A stretch of 64,000 nt of DNA from JAVBQL01 sp031549085 (GCA_031549085.1 JAVBQL010000018.1:117981-181980), one strand, 5' to 3'; positions 15,771-25,035 are shown, counted from the stretch's first letter. Notes: generated by a model from the letters alone, not told the origin. Made by a program: numbers and translations.

Positions 15771-15815
15771 TTTGAAGATTTATCTTGCCATAAAATTAGT
15801 TCTATGTTATTATCA
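15771..15815 (+). promoter_or_regulatory. Promoter P4 at the right end of the element, reading outward
   Basis: TTGCCA (15785-15790), 17 bases, TATTAT (15808-15813), preceded by GAAGATTTATC as in P1 and P2. In the integrated state it points into the 3' end of the host gene on the other strand. After excision and circularisation it would read across the junction into the left end of the element. Confidence 0.5.
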
Positions 15816-15830
15816 ACTTAATAGAATTAA

Positions 15831-16415
15831 TTAGCTTGTCGTTCTGGATAGGTACAAACTTTTCAACCATACATAATCACAATTATCTACTGTCAAAACA
15901 CCACAATCATTGGATATCCCATAGGCTTCATAAATATTTCCATCTCTTATATGCCGTTCAATTACAAAATTTTTTATTATCAATTCAGAATCTTCATAGA
16001 GCGCCACTCTTCCAAAGATGTAGTCTGGCTTCTCATCATCTTCCCCTTTTAAAGTGGTTTTATTGGAGGTCTCACTCCATGTTGTTTTGTCCATTCCGCC
16101 CTTTATGATAATTTTGTTTCTATTTTTTATTACTACAGGGGGCTCTCTATACTCTTCAGCAGTAACATATATTGCATATCTCTCATCTGTTGCTATCTCT
16201 ACTGCTCGATTTATGGTTTTTAGAGGAAGTTCTTTAGAGCCACTATTTGTGTCAAGCCCATCTTTAGAGACATAGATTTTTGAGCTTTCATCAATAGAGC
16301 TATCGTTTATAGTAGAATTCTCTATAATATTTTCTTGAGCTGTTTCATTTTTAGCTTTGCAGCCTATAATAGTAGATAGAGTGAGCAAAAAAAGTAATAT
16401 GTATCTAATTTTCAT
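15831..16415 (-). pseudogene. Beta-helix (DUF1565-like) lipoprotein, probably truncated at its 3' end
   Basis: The start at 16415 follows GGAGAG. The protein has a lipoprotein signal with lipobox (LSTIIGCKAKN), then KIYVSKDGLDTNSGSKELP, the opening typical of DUF1565 parallel beta-helix proteins, and repeats such as NRNKIIIKGGMDKTTW. It stops after about 195 residues in the middle of what looks like a beta-helix rung (VDNCDYVWLKSLYLS), right where the integrated element ends. The family is usually longer. The likely reading is that the rest of the gene lies beyond the far end of the element. A naturally short protein is the alternative. Confidence 0.6.
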
Positions 16416-16523
16416 ATTTTTATCTCTCCAAATTTTTAATTTGCTATTTTTTATAATTATAGCTTTTAATAGCTTATTTTGCAAAAAAAATATTGCAAAG
16501 GAGAGTTTCTAAAATTTGAGTGC

Positions 16524-17405
16524 TTATATTTGACTCTCTATATCGCCTATCAATAGAGGTGATTTTGGATTATGTTTGGAGTATATCTTTTCTATATTTT
16601 CAAAATTGTGGTTTGCATAGCAGTAGAGACACTGGTGCAGGCATGAGTTATAACTTCCTATATCTTTGCTCATATGACATAGGCAGCCATCTCTTTGACC
16701 CCTATCTTTTTTTAAAGCAGCACTGCTATTTGCTATTTTTGAAAAGAGAGATCCATCAATACATTTTCCACTCTCAACACCATATTTTTTTAAGTCATAC
16801 TCGCTGCAGCAGGTGAAAAGTTTTATATTGTTTGAACTGGCTATTTTTGAAAACTCCTCCATAGTTTTATATATCTCTTCATCTTTTGGGACATGTAAGT
16901 TTCCGCTCATGTTTTTTGTTGTTGATTTATAGTGAGTTAGAAAACTTGTCATACACTTTTCTGTATAGCCAGAAAGTCTCTTTGCAAATATTTCAAAATA
17001 TTTTTTATGATAAGCGGTTGTTAATAATTCATTAAAGATGATTGGATCATATCTCCATATAACTCGCTCTTTTCCTATAAGGCTCGATAATATCTTGAAT
17101 TGCTCTATTAAATCTTTTTTTAATGGGACATTTTTTTCGATTGATTTATCATATGGGTTTAAAGTAAATTGAAAATAGTATTCAATACCTTTTTTATCAA
17201 GTATATCTAGTTTATCTATTATAGGCTTTGGGTTTTTTGTCCAAAAGACTATCCCATCTATATCTTCAGGCAATAGACTTACTTTTGTTATCTGCTTTGC
17301 GTTGAATGGATTTTTTACCATTACAAAACCTTCTTCTATTCGGTTCATAAACCATTCAGAAAAGTAGGCGGGTATATCTGTTCTTCTGCTTGCACTTATT
17401 ATCAT
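16524..17405 (-). CDS. DUF1848 family protein
   Basis: 293 residues beginning MIISASRRTDIPAYFSEWF, the hallmark of DUF1848, with GIVFWTKNPKP and, near the C-terminus, a Cys-rich GQRDGCLCHMSKDIGSYNSCLHQCLYCYAN. The last cluster (CLHQCLYCY) is like an iron-sulfur binding site, and the family has been linked to radical SAM-like proteins; its reaction is unknown. Its start overlaps the stop of the gene at 17402, so the two are translationally coupled. Confidence 0.85.
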   Translation of the reverse strand: MIISASRRTDIPAYFSEWFMNRIEEGFVMVKNPFNAKQITKVSLLPEDIDGIVFWTKNPKPIIDKLDILDKKGIEYYFQFTLNPYDKSIEKNVPLKKDLIEQFKILSSLIGKERVIWRYDPIIFNELLTTAYHKKYFEIFAKRLSGYTEKCMTSFLTHYKSTTKNMSGNLHVPKDEEIYKTMEEFSKIASSNNIKLFTCCSEYDLKKYGVESGKCIDGSLFSKIANSSAALKKDRGQRDGCLCHMSKDIGSYNSCLHQCLYCYANHNFENIEKIYSKHNPKSPLLIGDIESQI

Positions 17406-17851
17406 TTTTCTAACTTAGTTGTTTGGTTGATCAATTTTAGTGATTTTAAAAAAGTTTTTGGACGCTGGGCAGACTTATCATATTTAACTTCAACAATATC
17501 AGCAACCCTCATAACAAAACTTACACAATCAACATGTCCAAATATATAGAGAGGTGGATTATTAAGCCAATCCTCAACTAATTCTTTCACATTTTCAAAT
17601 TGCTCTTCATTTATAAAAATCTTATATTTTTTACTTTTAGTGGTCATATGATCATCTTTTAAGATACCATCACAGTATGGGCTATATTTTTTTACAGGAT
17701 AGAAACCATATGTTCCAATATCTTCGACATATACAAACACATGTCCAGTTATTCCTTTGCTGTCCAAATAGAATATCAGCTCTCTATTGTTTTCGGCAAA
17801 TAGGATAAACATTGTATTAAATAAAAATATAATTATCACTAACTTTTTCAT
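17402..17851 (-). CDS. Secreted protein of unknown function, possible NlpC/P60-like fold
   Basis: 149 residues with a signal peptide (LVIIIFLFNTMFILFAEN). The mature part has a GHVFVYVEDIGTYGF strand region and later YIFGHVDCVSFVMRV. The DCVSF and the upstream GHVF His recall permuted papain-like (NlpC/P60-type) proteins, but the match is weak. Its stop overlaps the DUF1848 start as ATGA, which suggests one operon. It acts in the periplasm or at the surface if the signal is used. Confidence 0.55.
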   Translation of the reverse strand: MKKLVIIIFLFNTMFILFAENNRELIFYLDSKGITGHVFVYVEDIGTYGFYPVKKYSPYCDGILKDDHMTTKSKKYKIFINEEQFENVKELVEDWLNNPPLYIFGHVDCVSFVMRVADIVEVKYDKSAQRPKTFLKSLKLINQTTKLEK

Positions 17852-17859
17852 ATATTGCT

Positions 17860-18156
17860 TTTTGTATAATAAAATTACTATTTCTCAATCTATAAAAAAA
17901 TATAATGGTTTTATTAATTAAATTATAATAAATAATTTTCTTTAAGACAATTGCCTATTTTTTTAATTTTATATATTTTTTATAGTAAGCAATTAAAAAG
18001 TCAGTTCTAAAAAAATCTATCTATTATAAATTATAGATAAAAACGTGTAATATAGCTATCAAAAATAGCTTGATTAATATTGTATATTACATAATAATAT
18101 AAAGTATAAAATATCTATTACTTTTCTATAATTAATTTTTTTTAAGGGAGAAATAT
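17860..18156 (+). promoter_or_regulatory. AT-rich intergenic region upstream of copA
   Basis: About 300 bases without genes. A small inverted repeat (AGCTATcaaaaATAGCT, about 18051-18072) lies upstream of copA and could be an operator for a copper-responsive repressor. No regulator gene is adjacent. Several TATAAT-like hexamers make the promoter ambiguous. Confidence 0.3.
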
Positions 18157-20613
18157 ATGATTAAGAAAACTCTTAAAATTATTGGAATGACATGTGCTGC
18201 CTGCTCTGCAAGGATAGAGAAGGTTGTAGGTAAACTTGATGGAGTATCAAGCATCAATGTAAACCTTACAACAGAGAGAGCTACTGTTAATTATGATGAT
18301 AAGAAAATAGATATAAATAAAATCACAAAAGCGATAGAAAATATTGGTTATGGAGCAGAGGAGGAGGCAGAATTAAATGAGATCACAATACCAATAGAGG
18401 GAATGACCTGTGCTGCCTGCTCTGCAAAAATAGAGAGGGCTGTTTCGAGATTGGAGGGAGTCGCATCTGCCTCAGTAAATCTCACAACTGAAAAGGCTGC
18501 GATAAAATATGACAGCAATAAAATTAAACTTAAAACAATCAAACAAAAGATATCAGATTTGGGCTATAGACCGCTTGATGCAATAGATAAAAAAGATGAG
18601 CTTGATAGAAAAATGAGAGAGATATCAACTCTTAAAACAAAATTAGTTGTCTCTATAATTTTTTGTGTTGCACTGCTCTATGTCTCTATGGGGCATATGA
18701 TCTCATGGCTTAAGCTGCCGCTTCCAAAATTGGTTGATCCTATGGTGAATCCACTAAACTATGCAATAGTGCAGATAATATTAACTTTGCCAATTGTTAT
18801 TGCTGGCTATAAATTTTATACAGTTGGTTTTAAGGCGCTGATTAAGGGTGCTCCAAATATGTTTTCGCTGATTGCGATAGGTACATCAGCTGCAATTTTG
18901 TACAGTCTCTACTCCCTCTATTTAATAGTTATGGGAAGCCATGATGCAGTGAACAATCTCTATTTTGAGACTGCGGGTGTTATTATTACCCTGATTTTAT
19001 TGGGAAAATATCTTGAGGCTCTATCAAAAGGAAAAACCTCACAAGCTATAAAAAAATTAATTAACCTTGCCCCAAAAACTGCTGTTGTAATAAAGCATGG
19101 AAAAGAGATTAGTGTAATAATTGAGGAGGTTGAGATAGGGGATATTGTAGTTGTAAAGCCGGGGGATAGAATCCCTGTTGATGGGGTTATTATTGATGGA
19201 GTTACAACAATAGATGAGTCTATGCTTACAGGTGAGAGTATTCCCGTTGATAAAAGGGTTGATGATAGTGTCTATGCTGCGACAATCAATAAGAATGGCT
19301 TGATTCGATTTAGGGTAACAAAAGTAGGACAAGATACTTTTTTAGCCCAAATTATAAAACTTGTTGAAGATGCTCAGGGTAATAAAGCCCCAATAGCACA
19401 TTTGGCTGATGTTGTATCAGGCTACTTTGTGCCTGCAGTATTTGGTATAGCATTAATTGCATTTTTAGCTTGGTTTATAACTGGCCACTCTTTAGTCTTT
19501 TCTCTAACAATATTTATATCTGTTTTAGTAATTGCATGCCCTTGTGCTTTGGGACTTGCAACTCCAACAGCCATAATGGTTGGTACAGGAAAGGGGGCGG
19601 AGTATGGAGTTTTAATAAAGGGGGGAGAGGCTCTAGAGATGACTCATAAAGTTGATACTATTATTTTTGATAAGACTGGAACTATCACCGAGGGGAATCC
19701 AACTGTTACGGATGTAATTATGGCTGATGGCACAGAGAAAGAGTATCTATTAAAAATAGTGGCATCTGTTGAAAAGGGGTCAAACCATCCATTGGGAAGA
19801 GCGATAATAAAAGAGTATGAAAAAAGCGATTCCACCTTTTTAAAAGTTACAAATTTTGAGACCCTTCCGGGGTATGGAATTGACTCCTATATTGATGATA
19901 AAAATCTTCTTATTGGAAACAAAAATTTAATGAATGATAAAAAGATTGATTTAGGAAAAATAGAGGTAGATGGGGAGCGACTATCTAATGATGGAAAAAC
20001 TTTGATATATGTGGCTATAAATGGAAAGATAGCAGGGCTCTTTGCTGTTGCTGATGTTGTAAAGAGCGGAAGCCTTGAAGTTATTAAAAAGATAAAGTCT
20101 ATGGGAATAAAGGTTGGTATGATAACTGGAGATAATGAAAAGACTGCAAAAGCAATTGCAAAACAGGTTGATATAGATTATGTTTTATCTGAGGTTTTGC
20201 CAGAGGATAAATCAAGCGAGATAAAAAAACTGCAAAGCAGTGGCAGTAGAGTTGCCTTTGTAGGAGATGGAATAAATGATGCAGTAGCATTGGTACAGGC
20301 AGATGTTGGTATAGCTATTGGTTCGGGGACAGATGTTGCAATTGAGTCTGCTGATATTGTACTAATTAAGGGAGATCTAACTGATGTAACAACAGCAATT
20401 GAGCTGAGCCGTGCAACAATAAGAAATATAAAACAGAATTTATTTTGGGCATTTGGCTATAATGTTATAGGAATTCCTATTGCTGCGGGTGTTCTTCATA
20501 TTTTTGGCGGACCACTGCTAAATCCAATATTTGCAGCTGCAGCAATGTCATTAAGTTCTCTCTCAGTCTTGACAAATGCTTTAAGATTGAAATGGTTCAA
20601 GCCATCGAAATAA
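18157..20613 (+). CDS. copA: Copper-exporting P-type ATPase CopA
   Basis: 818 residues. Two N-terminal heavy-metal domains each carry GMTCAACSA (near residues 8-16 and 81-89). A P1B-1 ATPase follows: the transmembrane CPC motif at 461-463 (IACPCALGLATP), the phosphorylation site DKTGT at 505, the HP motif in SNHPLG, and the GDGINDAVAL hinge. It pumps Cu(I) out of the cytoplasm at the cost of ATP. GGGAG lies 7 bases before the start. The two chaperone-like genes downstream make a copper-resistance module. Confidence 0.95.
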   Translation: MIKKTLKIIGMTCAACSARIEKVVGKLDGVSSINVNLTTERATVNYDDKKIDINKITKAIENIGYGAEEEAELNEITIPIEGMTCAACSAKIERAVSRLEGVASASVNLTTEKAAIKYDSNKIKLKTIKQKISDLGYRPLDAIDKKDELDRKMREISTLKTKLVVSIIFCVALLYVSMGHMISWLKLPLPKLVDPMVNPLNYAIVQIILTLPIVIAGYKFYTVGFKALIKGAPNMFSLIAIGTSAAILYSLYSLYLIVMGSHDAVNNLYFETAGVIITLILLGKYLEALSKGKTSQAIKKLINLAPKTAVVIKHGKEISVIIEEVEIGDIVVVKPGDRIPVDGVIIDGVTTIDESMLTGESIPVDKRVDDSVYAATINKNGLIRFRVTKVGQDTFLAQIIKLVEDAQGNKAPIAHLADVVSGYFVPAVFGIALIAFLAWFITGHSLVFSLTIFISVLVIACPCALGLATPTAIMVGTGKGAEYGVLIKGGEALEMTHKVDTIIFDKTGTITEGNPTVTDVIMADGTEKEYLLKIVASVEKGSNHPLGRAIIKEYEKSDSTFLKVTNFETLPGYGIDSYIDDKNLLIGNKNLMNDKKIDLGKIEVDGERLSNDGKTLIYVAINGKIAGLFAVADVVKSGSLEVIKKIKSMGIKVGMITGDNEKTAKAIAKQVDIDYVLSEVLPEDKSSEIKKLQSSGSRVAFVGDGINDAVALVQADVGIAIGSGTDVAIESADIVLIKGDLTDVTTAIELSRATIRNIKQNLFWAFGYNVIGIPIAAGVLHIFGGPLLNPIFAAAAMSLSSLSVLTNALRLKWFKPSK

Positions 20614-20648
20614 ATTAAATTATATTATGTTTTTAAGGAGGGCTAGTT

Positions 20649-20852
20649 ATGAGAACAGATATTCTAAAAGTAGATGTTATATCATCAAGTTCACTTTCTG
20701 TAGATTCTATAACAAAAGCTTTAAAAAAAATTAGAGTAAAAGCAGAGGTTAACATTGATGATGAAACTATTATTGTAGAGTATAATGACTCTAAAGTTAG
20801 TTTGTTTCAGATAATAGATGTTATCCAGAAGTTAGGTTATAAAGTAGCATAA
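20649..20852 (+). CDS. CopZ-like heavy-metal domain protein without the CxxC motif
   Basis: 67 residues clearly paralogous to the CopZ at 21013: both share an RTDILKVDV/KKDVLKVDG start, DSITKAL, ADVN/AEVN and SKVSL regions. The metal-binding MSCQHC of CopZ is ISSSSL here, so both Cys are lost. It still has GGAGG 6 bases before the start and an intact frame, so it is a degenerate paralogue rather than a dead gene. It could be a decoy, a partner of CopA, or on the way to loss. Confidence 0.8.
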   Translation: MRTDILKVDVISSSSLSVDSITKALKKIRVKAEVNIDDETIIVEYNDSKVSLFQIIDVIQKLGYKVA

Positions 20853-21012
20853 TTTACTATTTATAAAAAAATATTAGTAACAATATTATAAAAATGTAAC
20901 TATTTTTTTAAGCTCTAAATTAAGTATTTAGGGTTGGAGGCTCTTTTTCTTAAGTGATTTAAAAAGCTTTGATATCGAAAATAGGATATATTATATAAAT
21001 TAGGAGTTTATT

Positions 21013-21213
21013 ATGAAAAAAGATGTTCTTAAAGTAGATGGGATGTCATGTCAACATTGTGTCAATTCTATAACAAAGGCTTTGGCAGCCATTAAGGTGA
21101 AAGCAGATGTAAATTTAGAAAACAAAAGTGTTGCAGTAGAGTATGATAATTCTAAAGTTAGTTTAGATGATATAAAAAATGCAATTGAAGATCAAGGCTA
21201 TACAGTAGTATAA
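21013..21213 (+). CDS. copZ: Copper chaperone CopZ
   Basis: 66-residue heavy-metal-associated domain with the intact GMSCQHC copper site and a beta-alpha-beta pattern ending in DQGYTVV. It carries Cu(I) in the cytoplasm to CopA. A gap of 160 bases separates it from the degenerate paralogue and holds TATATTATAT-like sequence, so it may have its own promoter. Ribosome site TTAGGAG. Confidence 0.9.
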   Translation: MKKDVLKVDGMSCQHCVNSITKALAAIKVKADVNLENKSVAVEYDNSKVSLDDIKNAIEDQGYTVV

Positions 21214-21216
21214 CCT

Positions 21217-21633
21217 CTATTTTACTGCCATTAAGTTCCACATTACACCAAATTTATCAAAGACAACCCCATGAGAGGGGCTAAAGAATGTCTTGCTTAA
21301 AGGAATACCAACTCTTCCCTCTTTGGAGAGGGTGTCAAATGCCTGCTTTACTTCATTAACTGTGCCCTCTACAATAATGGAGAGTCTCTCTGACTCAGGA
21401 TCATTAGGCTCTCCAAAACAGTCTGATAATCTTATAAAATTATTGCCAAACTTTATGGTTGCTTGCATAATCCAATTTTTTTGTGATTCAGGTATTGATG
21501 GACCATTCGGAAATGAAGGTATGTCTGATGCTCTCATTATCTCTAAAACTTCTGTGTTAAATGCTTTTGTATAGAGTTCTATAGCTTCACTACAGCTGCC
21601 ATTTTTAAAAGTAAGATATGGCCTTATTTCCAT
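21217..21633 (-). CDS. PhnB-like VOC (glyoxalase fold) protein
   Basis: 138 residues starting EIRPYLTFKNGSCSEAIELY, the typical opening of PhnB/3-demethylubiquinone-like proteins of the vicinal oxygen chelate superfamily, with GNNFIRLSD and the end PSHGVVFDKFGVMWNL, which is the family signature. Reaction and substrate are not known for these proteins. It is convergent with copZ, only 3 bases between stops. Confidence 0.85.
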   Translation of the reverse strand: MEIRPYLTFKNGSCSEAIELYTKAFNTEVLEIMRASDIPSFPNGPSIPESQKNWIMQATIKFGNNFIRLSDCFGEPNDPESERLSIIVEGTVNEVKQAFDTLSKEGRVGIPLSKTFFSPSHGVVFDKFGVMWNLMAVK

Positions 21634-21737
21634 ATATAGTCTCCATTTTTAAAGATAAAATTTAAGTCTATTTTAGCCAAATATACTTTTTTATTTAATT
21701 AAGTAAGGTGTGCATATTATGGTATACAACAAAGTTT

Positions 21738-21812
21738 TTTTGTACCACCTCTTTTTTGATCAATATTTTATGCAAAAAGAGTATTTTCTTTCTAATTTTA
21801 TAGGGGTTTAGA
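21738..21812 (+). repeat. Dispersed intergenic repeat R2, copy 1
   Basis: A stretch running CTTTTTTGATCAATATTTTA, then TGCAAAAAGAG and TTTCTAATTTTATAGGGG, closely resembles segments at 54957-55019 and 60688-60752, and the opposite strand at 62345-62412. Some copies have CCTTTTTG and CAAAAAGG arms and can fold into a hairpin. Confidence 0.55.
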
Positions 21813-21836
21813 AAAAAAAGTTTATCAAACCCACAC

Positions 21837-22178
21837 TTATATATAGAAATACTTTTTATCTTTGTGTTTATAGACTCTTCCATCACACACAACTGAAAGG
21901 ATTGCTTTATTTATGTTGCAATACTCTATTGTATCCAAAAATAGAGGAAAATTGTTTACTATATCTTTAGGTAAAACTACACTTAGATCTTTTGAGTCGA
22001 CATTTTTTGAAACCAATATTGTTGTATTAGTTAAATTTTCCATATCAGTTGCAGCTTTGTAGTTATATTTGGAGAAGAACTCTAGGATATCATTTTTAAA
22101 CTTGTTGTAACCGCCGCTCTCTGACAAATTTGACAAATCGTAGGTAACAAGAATCTTATTCTCAAAAACAGCTTTCAT
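21837..22178 (-). CDS. Hypothetical protein, 113 aa
   Basis: No family is recognised. It begins MKAVFENKILVTYDLSNL and has an alternating strand-helix pattern (ILVTYDL, FKNDILEFFSKY, TTILVSKN) like small Cas2-type ferredoxin folds, but no CRISPR genes are near and the similarity is loose. Start at 22178 follows AGAGAG. Confidence 0.55.
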   Translation of the reverse strand: MKAVFENKILVTYDLSNLSESGGYNKFKNDILEFFSKYNYKAATDMENLTNTTILVSKNVDSKDLSVVLPKDIVNNFPLFLDTIEYCNINKAILSVVCDGRVYKHKDKKYFYI

Positions 22179-22249
22179 ATCAATCTCTCTTATTTTATAT
22201 TTATCTGCTACTTTATACTTATTTATTTTTTATATTTGTTTTTTTTCTT

Positions 22250-23635
22250 TCACATATCTTTTAAAATTTTTCTAGCATACTCTATTTGAGTCTGTACGCT
22301 GCCTTTGCCAGTGCCGCCAATTAGGTCTCTCTTCTCTAAGAATTTTTCGATTGTTCCCCAATCATCACCAATGCCTTTGAATTTTTCATTGTAGTTACAG
22401 AGAACACTCTCGCTTAAAGTTGTAAGCTCAACAGAGTTCTCGAGGGACTCTCTTACAATTCTTCCAACAACATGGTGAGCCTCTCTAAATGGCATTCCAT
22501 TTATTGTTAGATAGTCAGCAAGCTCCGTTGCAAATGAGTATGAATCTATTGCCTTTCGCATAGCTTTTCCATTTATCTCTATGGAGTCAAGAAGTATTGT
22601 TGTTACCTCAATTACCTCTTTTATTGTATCAATTGTATCAAATAGAGGCTCTTTATCCTCCTGAAGATCTTTGTTGTAGCTTGTTGGAAGCCCCTTTAAA
22701 ACCATACATATTGATACAAGACTTCCAATTATGCGTCCTGTCTTTGCACGAGTTAGCTCCAAAGAGTCAGGATTCTTTTTATTAGGCATAATTGAGGAGC
22801 CTGTTGATACTTTGTCGCTTAGTTCAAAGAAGTTGAATTTTTCACTTGAGTATATAATAAAGTCCTCTGCCAGCCTTGATAAGTTGAGTGATAATATTGA
22901 TATATCTGATAGAAATTCAACTATAAAATCACGTGAAGCGACACCATCAATAGAGTTTTGAGATATTTTCTCAAAGCCCAATCCCTTTTGCAGTGCAGTT
23001 CTGTTTAGTGGATAGGCAGAACCTGATAGAGCTCCACTTCCCAAAGGCATAATTGATACTCTCTTGATGAGGTCTTTTAGTCTTCCTATATCCCTCTCAA
23101 ACGCAAAAAAGAATGACATAATATAGTGAGAGAAGAGTATAGGCTGTGCTTGTCTTAAGTGCGTAAAGCCAGGCATTATTAAATCAAAATTATCTGTTGC
23201 AATTTCAACGATTGATATAAGCAGATCTTTTAAAAGGTATATTATATTGTCTATCTCTTTAAGCATATAGAGTCTGATATCAGTTGCAACTTGATCGTTT
23301 CTGCTTTTTCCAGCATGGATTCTCTTTGCACTGTTTCCAATAAAGTGTGTTAGTAACCCCTCAATTCCCATATGAATGTCCTCTATCTCATTTGTGAATA
23401 GAGTGTCACCCTTAATTTTTATCTCAAGTTCTATCTTATTTAGACCATCATGAATTGCTTCGAGCTCATTTTCAGTGATTAGACCAAGTCTTGCAAGCTC
23501 TTTTGAGTAGACTTTATTAAGTTTTATATCTTCTTTGTATAGTCTTATGTCAAAGGGGAGAGATCGATTCATCTTTTCAAAGAGCATATCATTTTTCTCC
23601 TTAAATCTACCCGACCAAGCCTTATTTTCTATCAT
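22250..23635 (-). CDS. argH: Argininosuccinate lyase ArgH
   Basis: 461 residues; the last step of arginine synthesis, splitting argininosuccinate into arginine and fumarate. Diagnostic segments are KAWSGRF at the start, HAGKSRNDQVATD, GFTHLRQAQP and the catalytic loop GSSIMPNKKNPD. The start at 23635 follows GGAGG by 8 bases; a longer frame to 23653 has no ribosome site. It is divergent from ilvC, with about 340 bases between. No other arg genes are in view. Confidence 0.95.
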   Translation of the reverse strand: MIENKAWSGRFKEKNDMLFEKMNRSLPFDIRLYKEDIKLNKVYSKELARLGLITENELEAIHDGLNKIELEIKIKGDTLFTNEIEDIHMGIEGLLTHFIGNSAKRIHAGKSRNDQVATDIRLYMLKEIDNIIYLLKDLLISIVEIATDNFDLIMPGFTHLRQAQPILFSHYIMSFFFAFERDIGRLKDLIKRVSIMPLGSGALSGSAYPLNRTALQKGLGFEKISQNSIDGVASRDFIVEFLSDISILSLNLSRLAEDFIIYSSEKFNFFELSDKVSTGSSIMPNKKNPDSLELTRAKTGRIIGSLVSICMVLKGLPTSYNKDLQEDKEPLFDTIDTIKEVIEVTTILLDSIEINGKAMRKAIDSYSFATELADYLTINGMPFREAHHVVGRIVRESLENSVELTTLSESVLCNYNEKFKGIGDDWGTIEKFLEKRDLIGGTGKGSVQTQIEYARKILKDM

Positions 23636-23971
23636 AAAACTAACCTCCAACAAAACACACTTATTTATTATATATATTATTTATAAAACTATTTTTTCAT
23701 TTATTCAACATTTTATAATTTATTTTTTTTTAAAATTATTTTGAATACTATTTTGCTTTAGTTTATTCTTATATAAGTATTTTTTTATTTAATCGATTCC
23801 AAATTAAACCAATTAGGCAATAAAACATTGACACCTGCTAAATAAATGTATAAAGTTAATTTTTATTAAAAATATTTTAACATATAAAATTATTTTAATT
23901 TGCTTAACTTTATGTAGCCCTTTTAATAGATAAATATTTTGAATTTATAATATAACAGGAGGAATTATAAG
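23636..23971. promoter_or_regulatory. Divergent control region between argH and ilvC
   Basis: About 336 very AT-rich bases without genes, which must hold the promoters for both genes. A TTGACA occurs at about 23829 on the plus strand. No convincing riboswitch, T-box or leader peptide with runs of Ile, Val or Leu codons was seen. Confidence 0.3.
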
Positions 23972-24958
23972 ATGGCTATGACTTTACTGCATGATAAAGA
24001 TGCGGATTTGAACTATTTGAACGGGAAAACTGTTGCTGTAATAGGCTATGGTGCTCAAGGGAGAGCACAGGCTCTCTGTATGAGAGACTCTGGTGTTAAG
24101 GTAATTATTGGAATTAGACCTGGAAAATCATTTGATAAGGCAAAAGAGGATGGATTTGAGGTGCTAACTGTTAAGGAAGCATCAAAAAGAGCTGATATTG
24201 TGCATATTCTTCTTCCTGATGAGAGTCAAGGTACAATTTATGAAAATGAGATTAAAGAGAATATAACAAAAGGGAAAGTTCTATCTTTCTCTCATGGATT
24301 TAATATTGTATATAAAACAATTGTTGCTCCAGCTGATGTTGATGTTATATTAGTTGCACCAAAGGGACCAGGAACTGAAGTTAGAAAAGTTTTTGAAGCG
24401 GGCTTTGGTGTACCAGGACTAATAGCTGTAAATCAGAATGTTACAGGCAATGCTAAAAACATAGGGCTTGCTATGTGTAAGGCAATGGGGCTTACTCGTG
24501 CAGGTGTACTTGAGTGTACATTTGAGGAGGAGGCATATGAGGATCTTTTTGGTGAGCAAGTTGTACTATGCGGCGGTCTTGTTCAATTGATAAAGTATGG
24601 TTTTGAGACACTGGTTGAAGCTGGATATCCGCCTGAAATGGCATACTTTGAGTGTCTTCATGAGACAAAGCTTATCGTTGACCTAATATATGAGGGTGGA
24701 ATACAAAGAATGAATGAGGTAATATCAAACACTGCAGAGTGGGGCGAGTATGTAACTGGTCCTAAAATTATTACTGAAGATACAAAGAGAGTTATGAAGA
24801 GTGTTCTAAAAGATATCGAGGGCGGAAAGTTTGCTAAAGAGTGGCTTGAAGAGGCTAAGAGCGGAAGTAAAAACTTGCTTAAGTTTAGAGAAGAGCTTGG
24901 GAAACATCCAATAGAGGTTGTTGGAAGAGAGATCCGCAAGATGTTTGAAAGAAAATAA
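23972..24958 (+). CDS. ilvC: Ketol-acid reductoisomerase IlvC (class I)
   Basis: 328 residues; converts acetohydroxy acids to dihydroxy acids in valine, leucine and isoleucine synthesis using NAD(P)H and Mg. The nucleotide-binding motif is GYGAQGRAQAL, followed by the cofactor loop GIRPGKSF, where Arg and Ser suggest NADPH use. The all-helical knotted domain carries the metal ligands (CTFEEEAYEDLFGEQVVLCGG). GGAGG is 8 bases before ATG. No ilvB, ilvN or ilvD lies next to it, so the pathway genes are scattered. Confidence 0.95.
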   Translation: MAMTLLHDKDADLNYLNGKTVAVIGYGAQGRAQALCMRDSGVKVIIGIRPGKSFDKAKEDGFEVLTVKEASKRADIVHILLPDESQGTIYENEIKENITKGKVLSFSHGFNIVYKTIVAPADVDVILVAPKGPGTEVRKVFEAGFGVPGLIAVNQNVTGNAKNIGLAMCKAMGLTRAGVLECTFEEEAYEDLFGEQVVLCGGLVQLIKYGFETLVEAGYPPEMAYFECLHETKLIVDLIYEGGIQRMNEVISNTAEWGEYVTGPKIITEDTKRVMKSVLKDIEGGKFAKEWLEEAKSGSKNLLKFREELGKHPIEVVGREIRKMFERK

Positions 24959-24973
24959 TTTATTTTTTTTAAA

Positions 24974-25003
24974 AAATCCCCTTATGAGTAAGGGGATTTT
25001 GTA
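24974..25003 (+). terminator. Intrinsic terminator after ilvC
   Basis: AAATCCCCTT and AAGGGGATTT arms with a six-base loop, followed by T-rich sequence. Confidence 0.85.
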
Positions 25004-25035
25004 TATAATCTGCCTGCCAAATAGGTTTAAAAAAA

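Noticed and set aside
15831..17851. The DUF1848 pair as cargo of the integrated element
   Set aside because: They lie outside the integrase end, read leftward against all phage genes, and follow the truncated host lipoprotein.
23636..23971. Amino-acid attenuator or T-box before ilvC
   Set aside because: No leader peptide with branched-chain codons, no T-box motif and no terminator-antiterminator pair were found.
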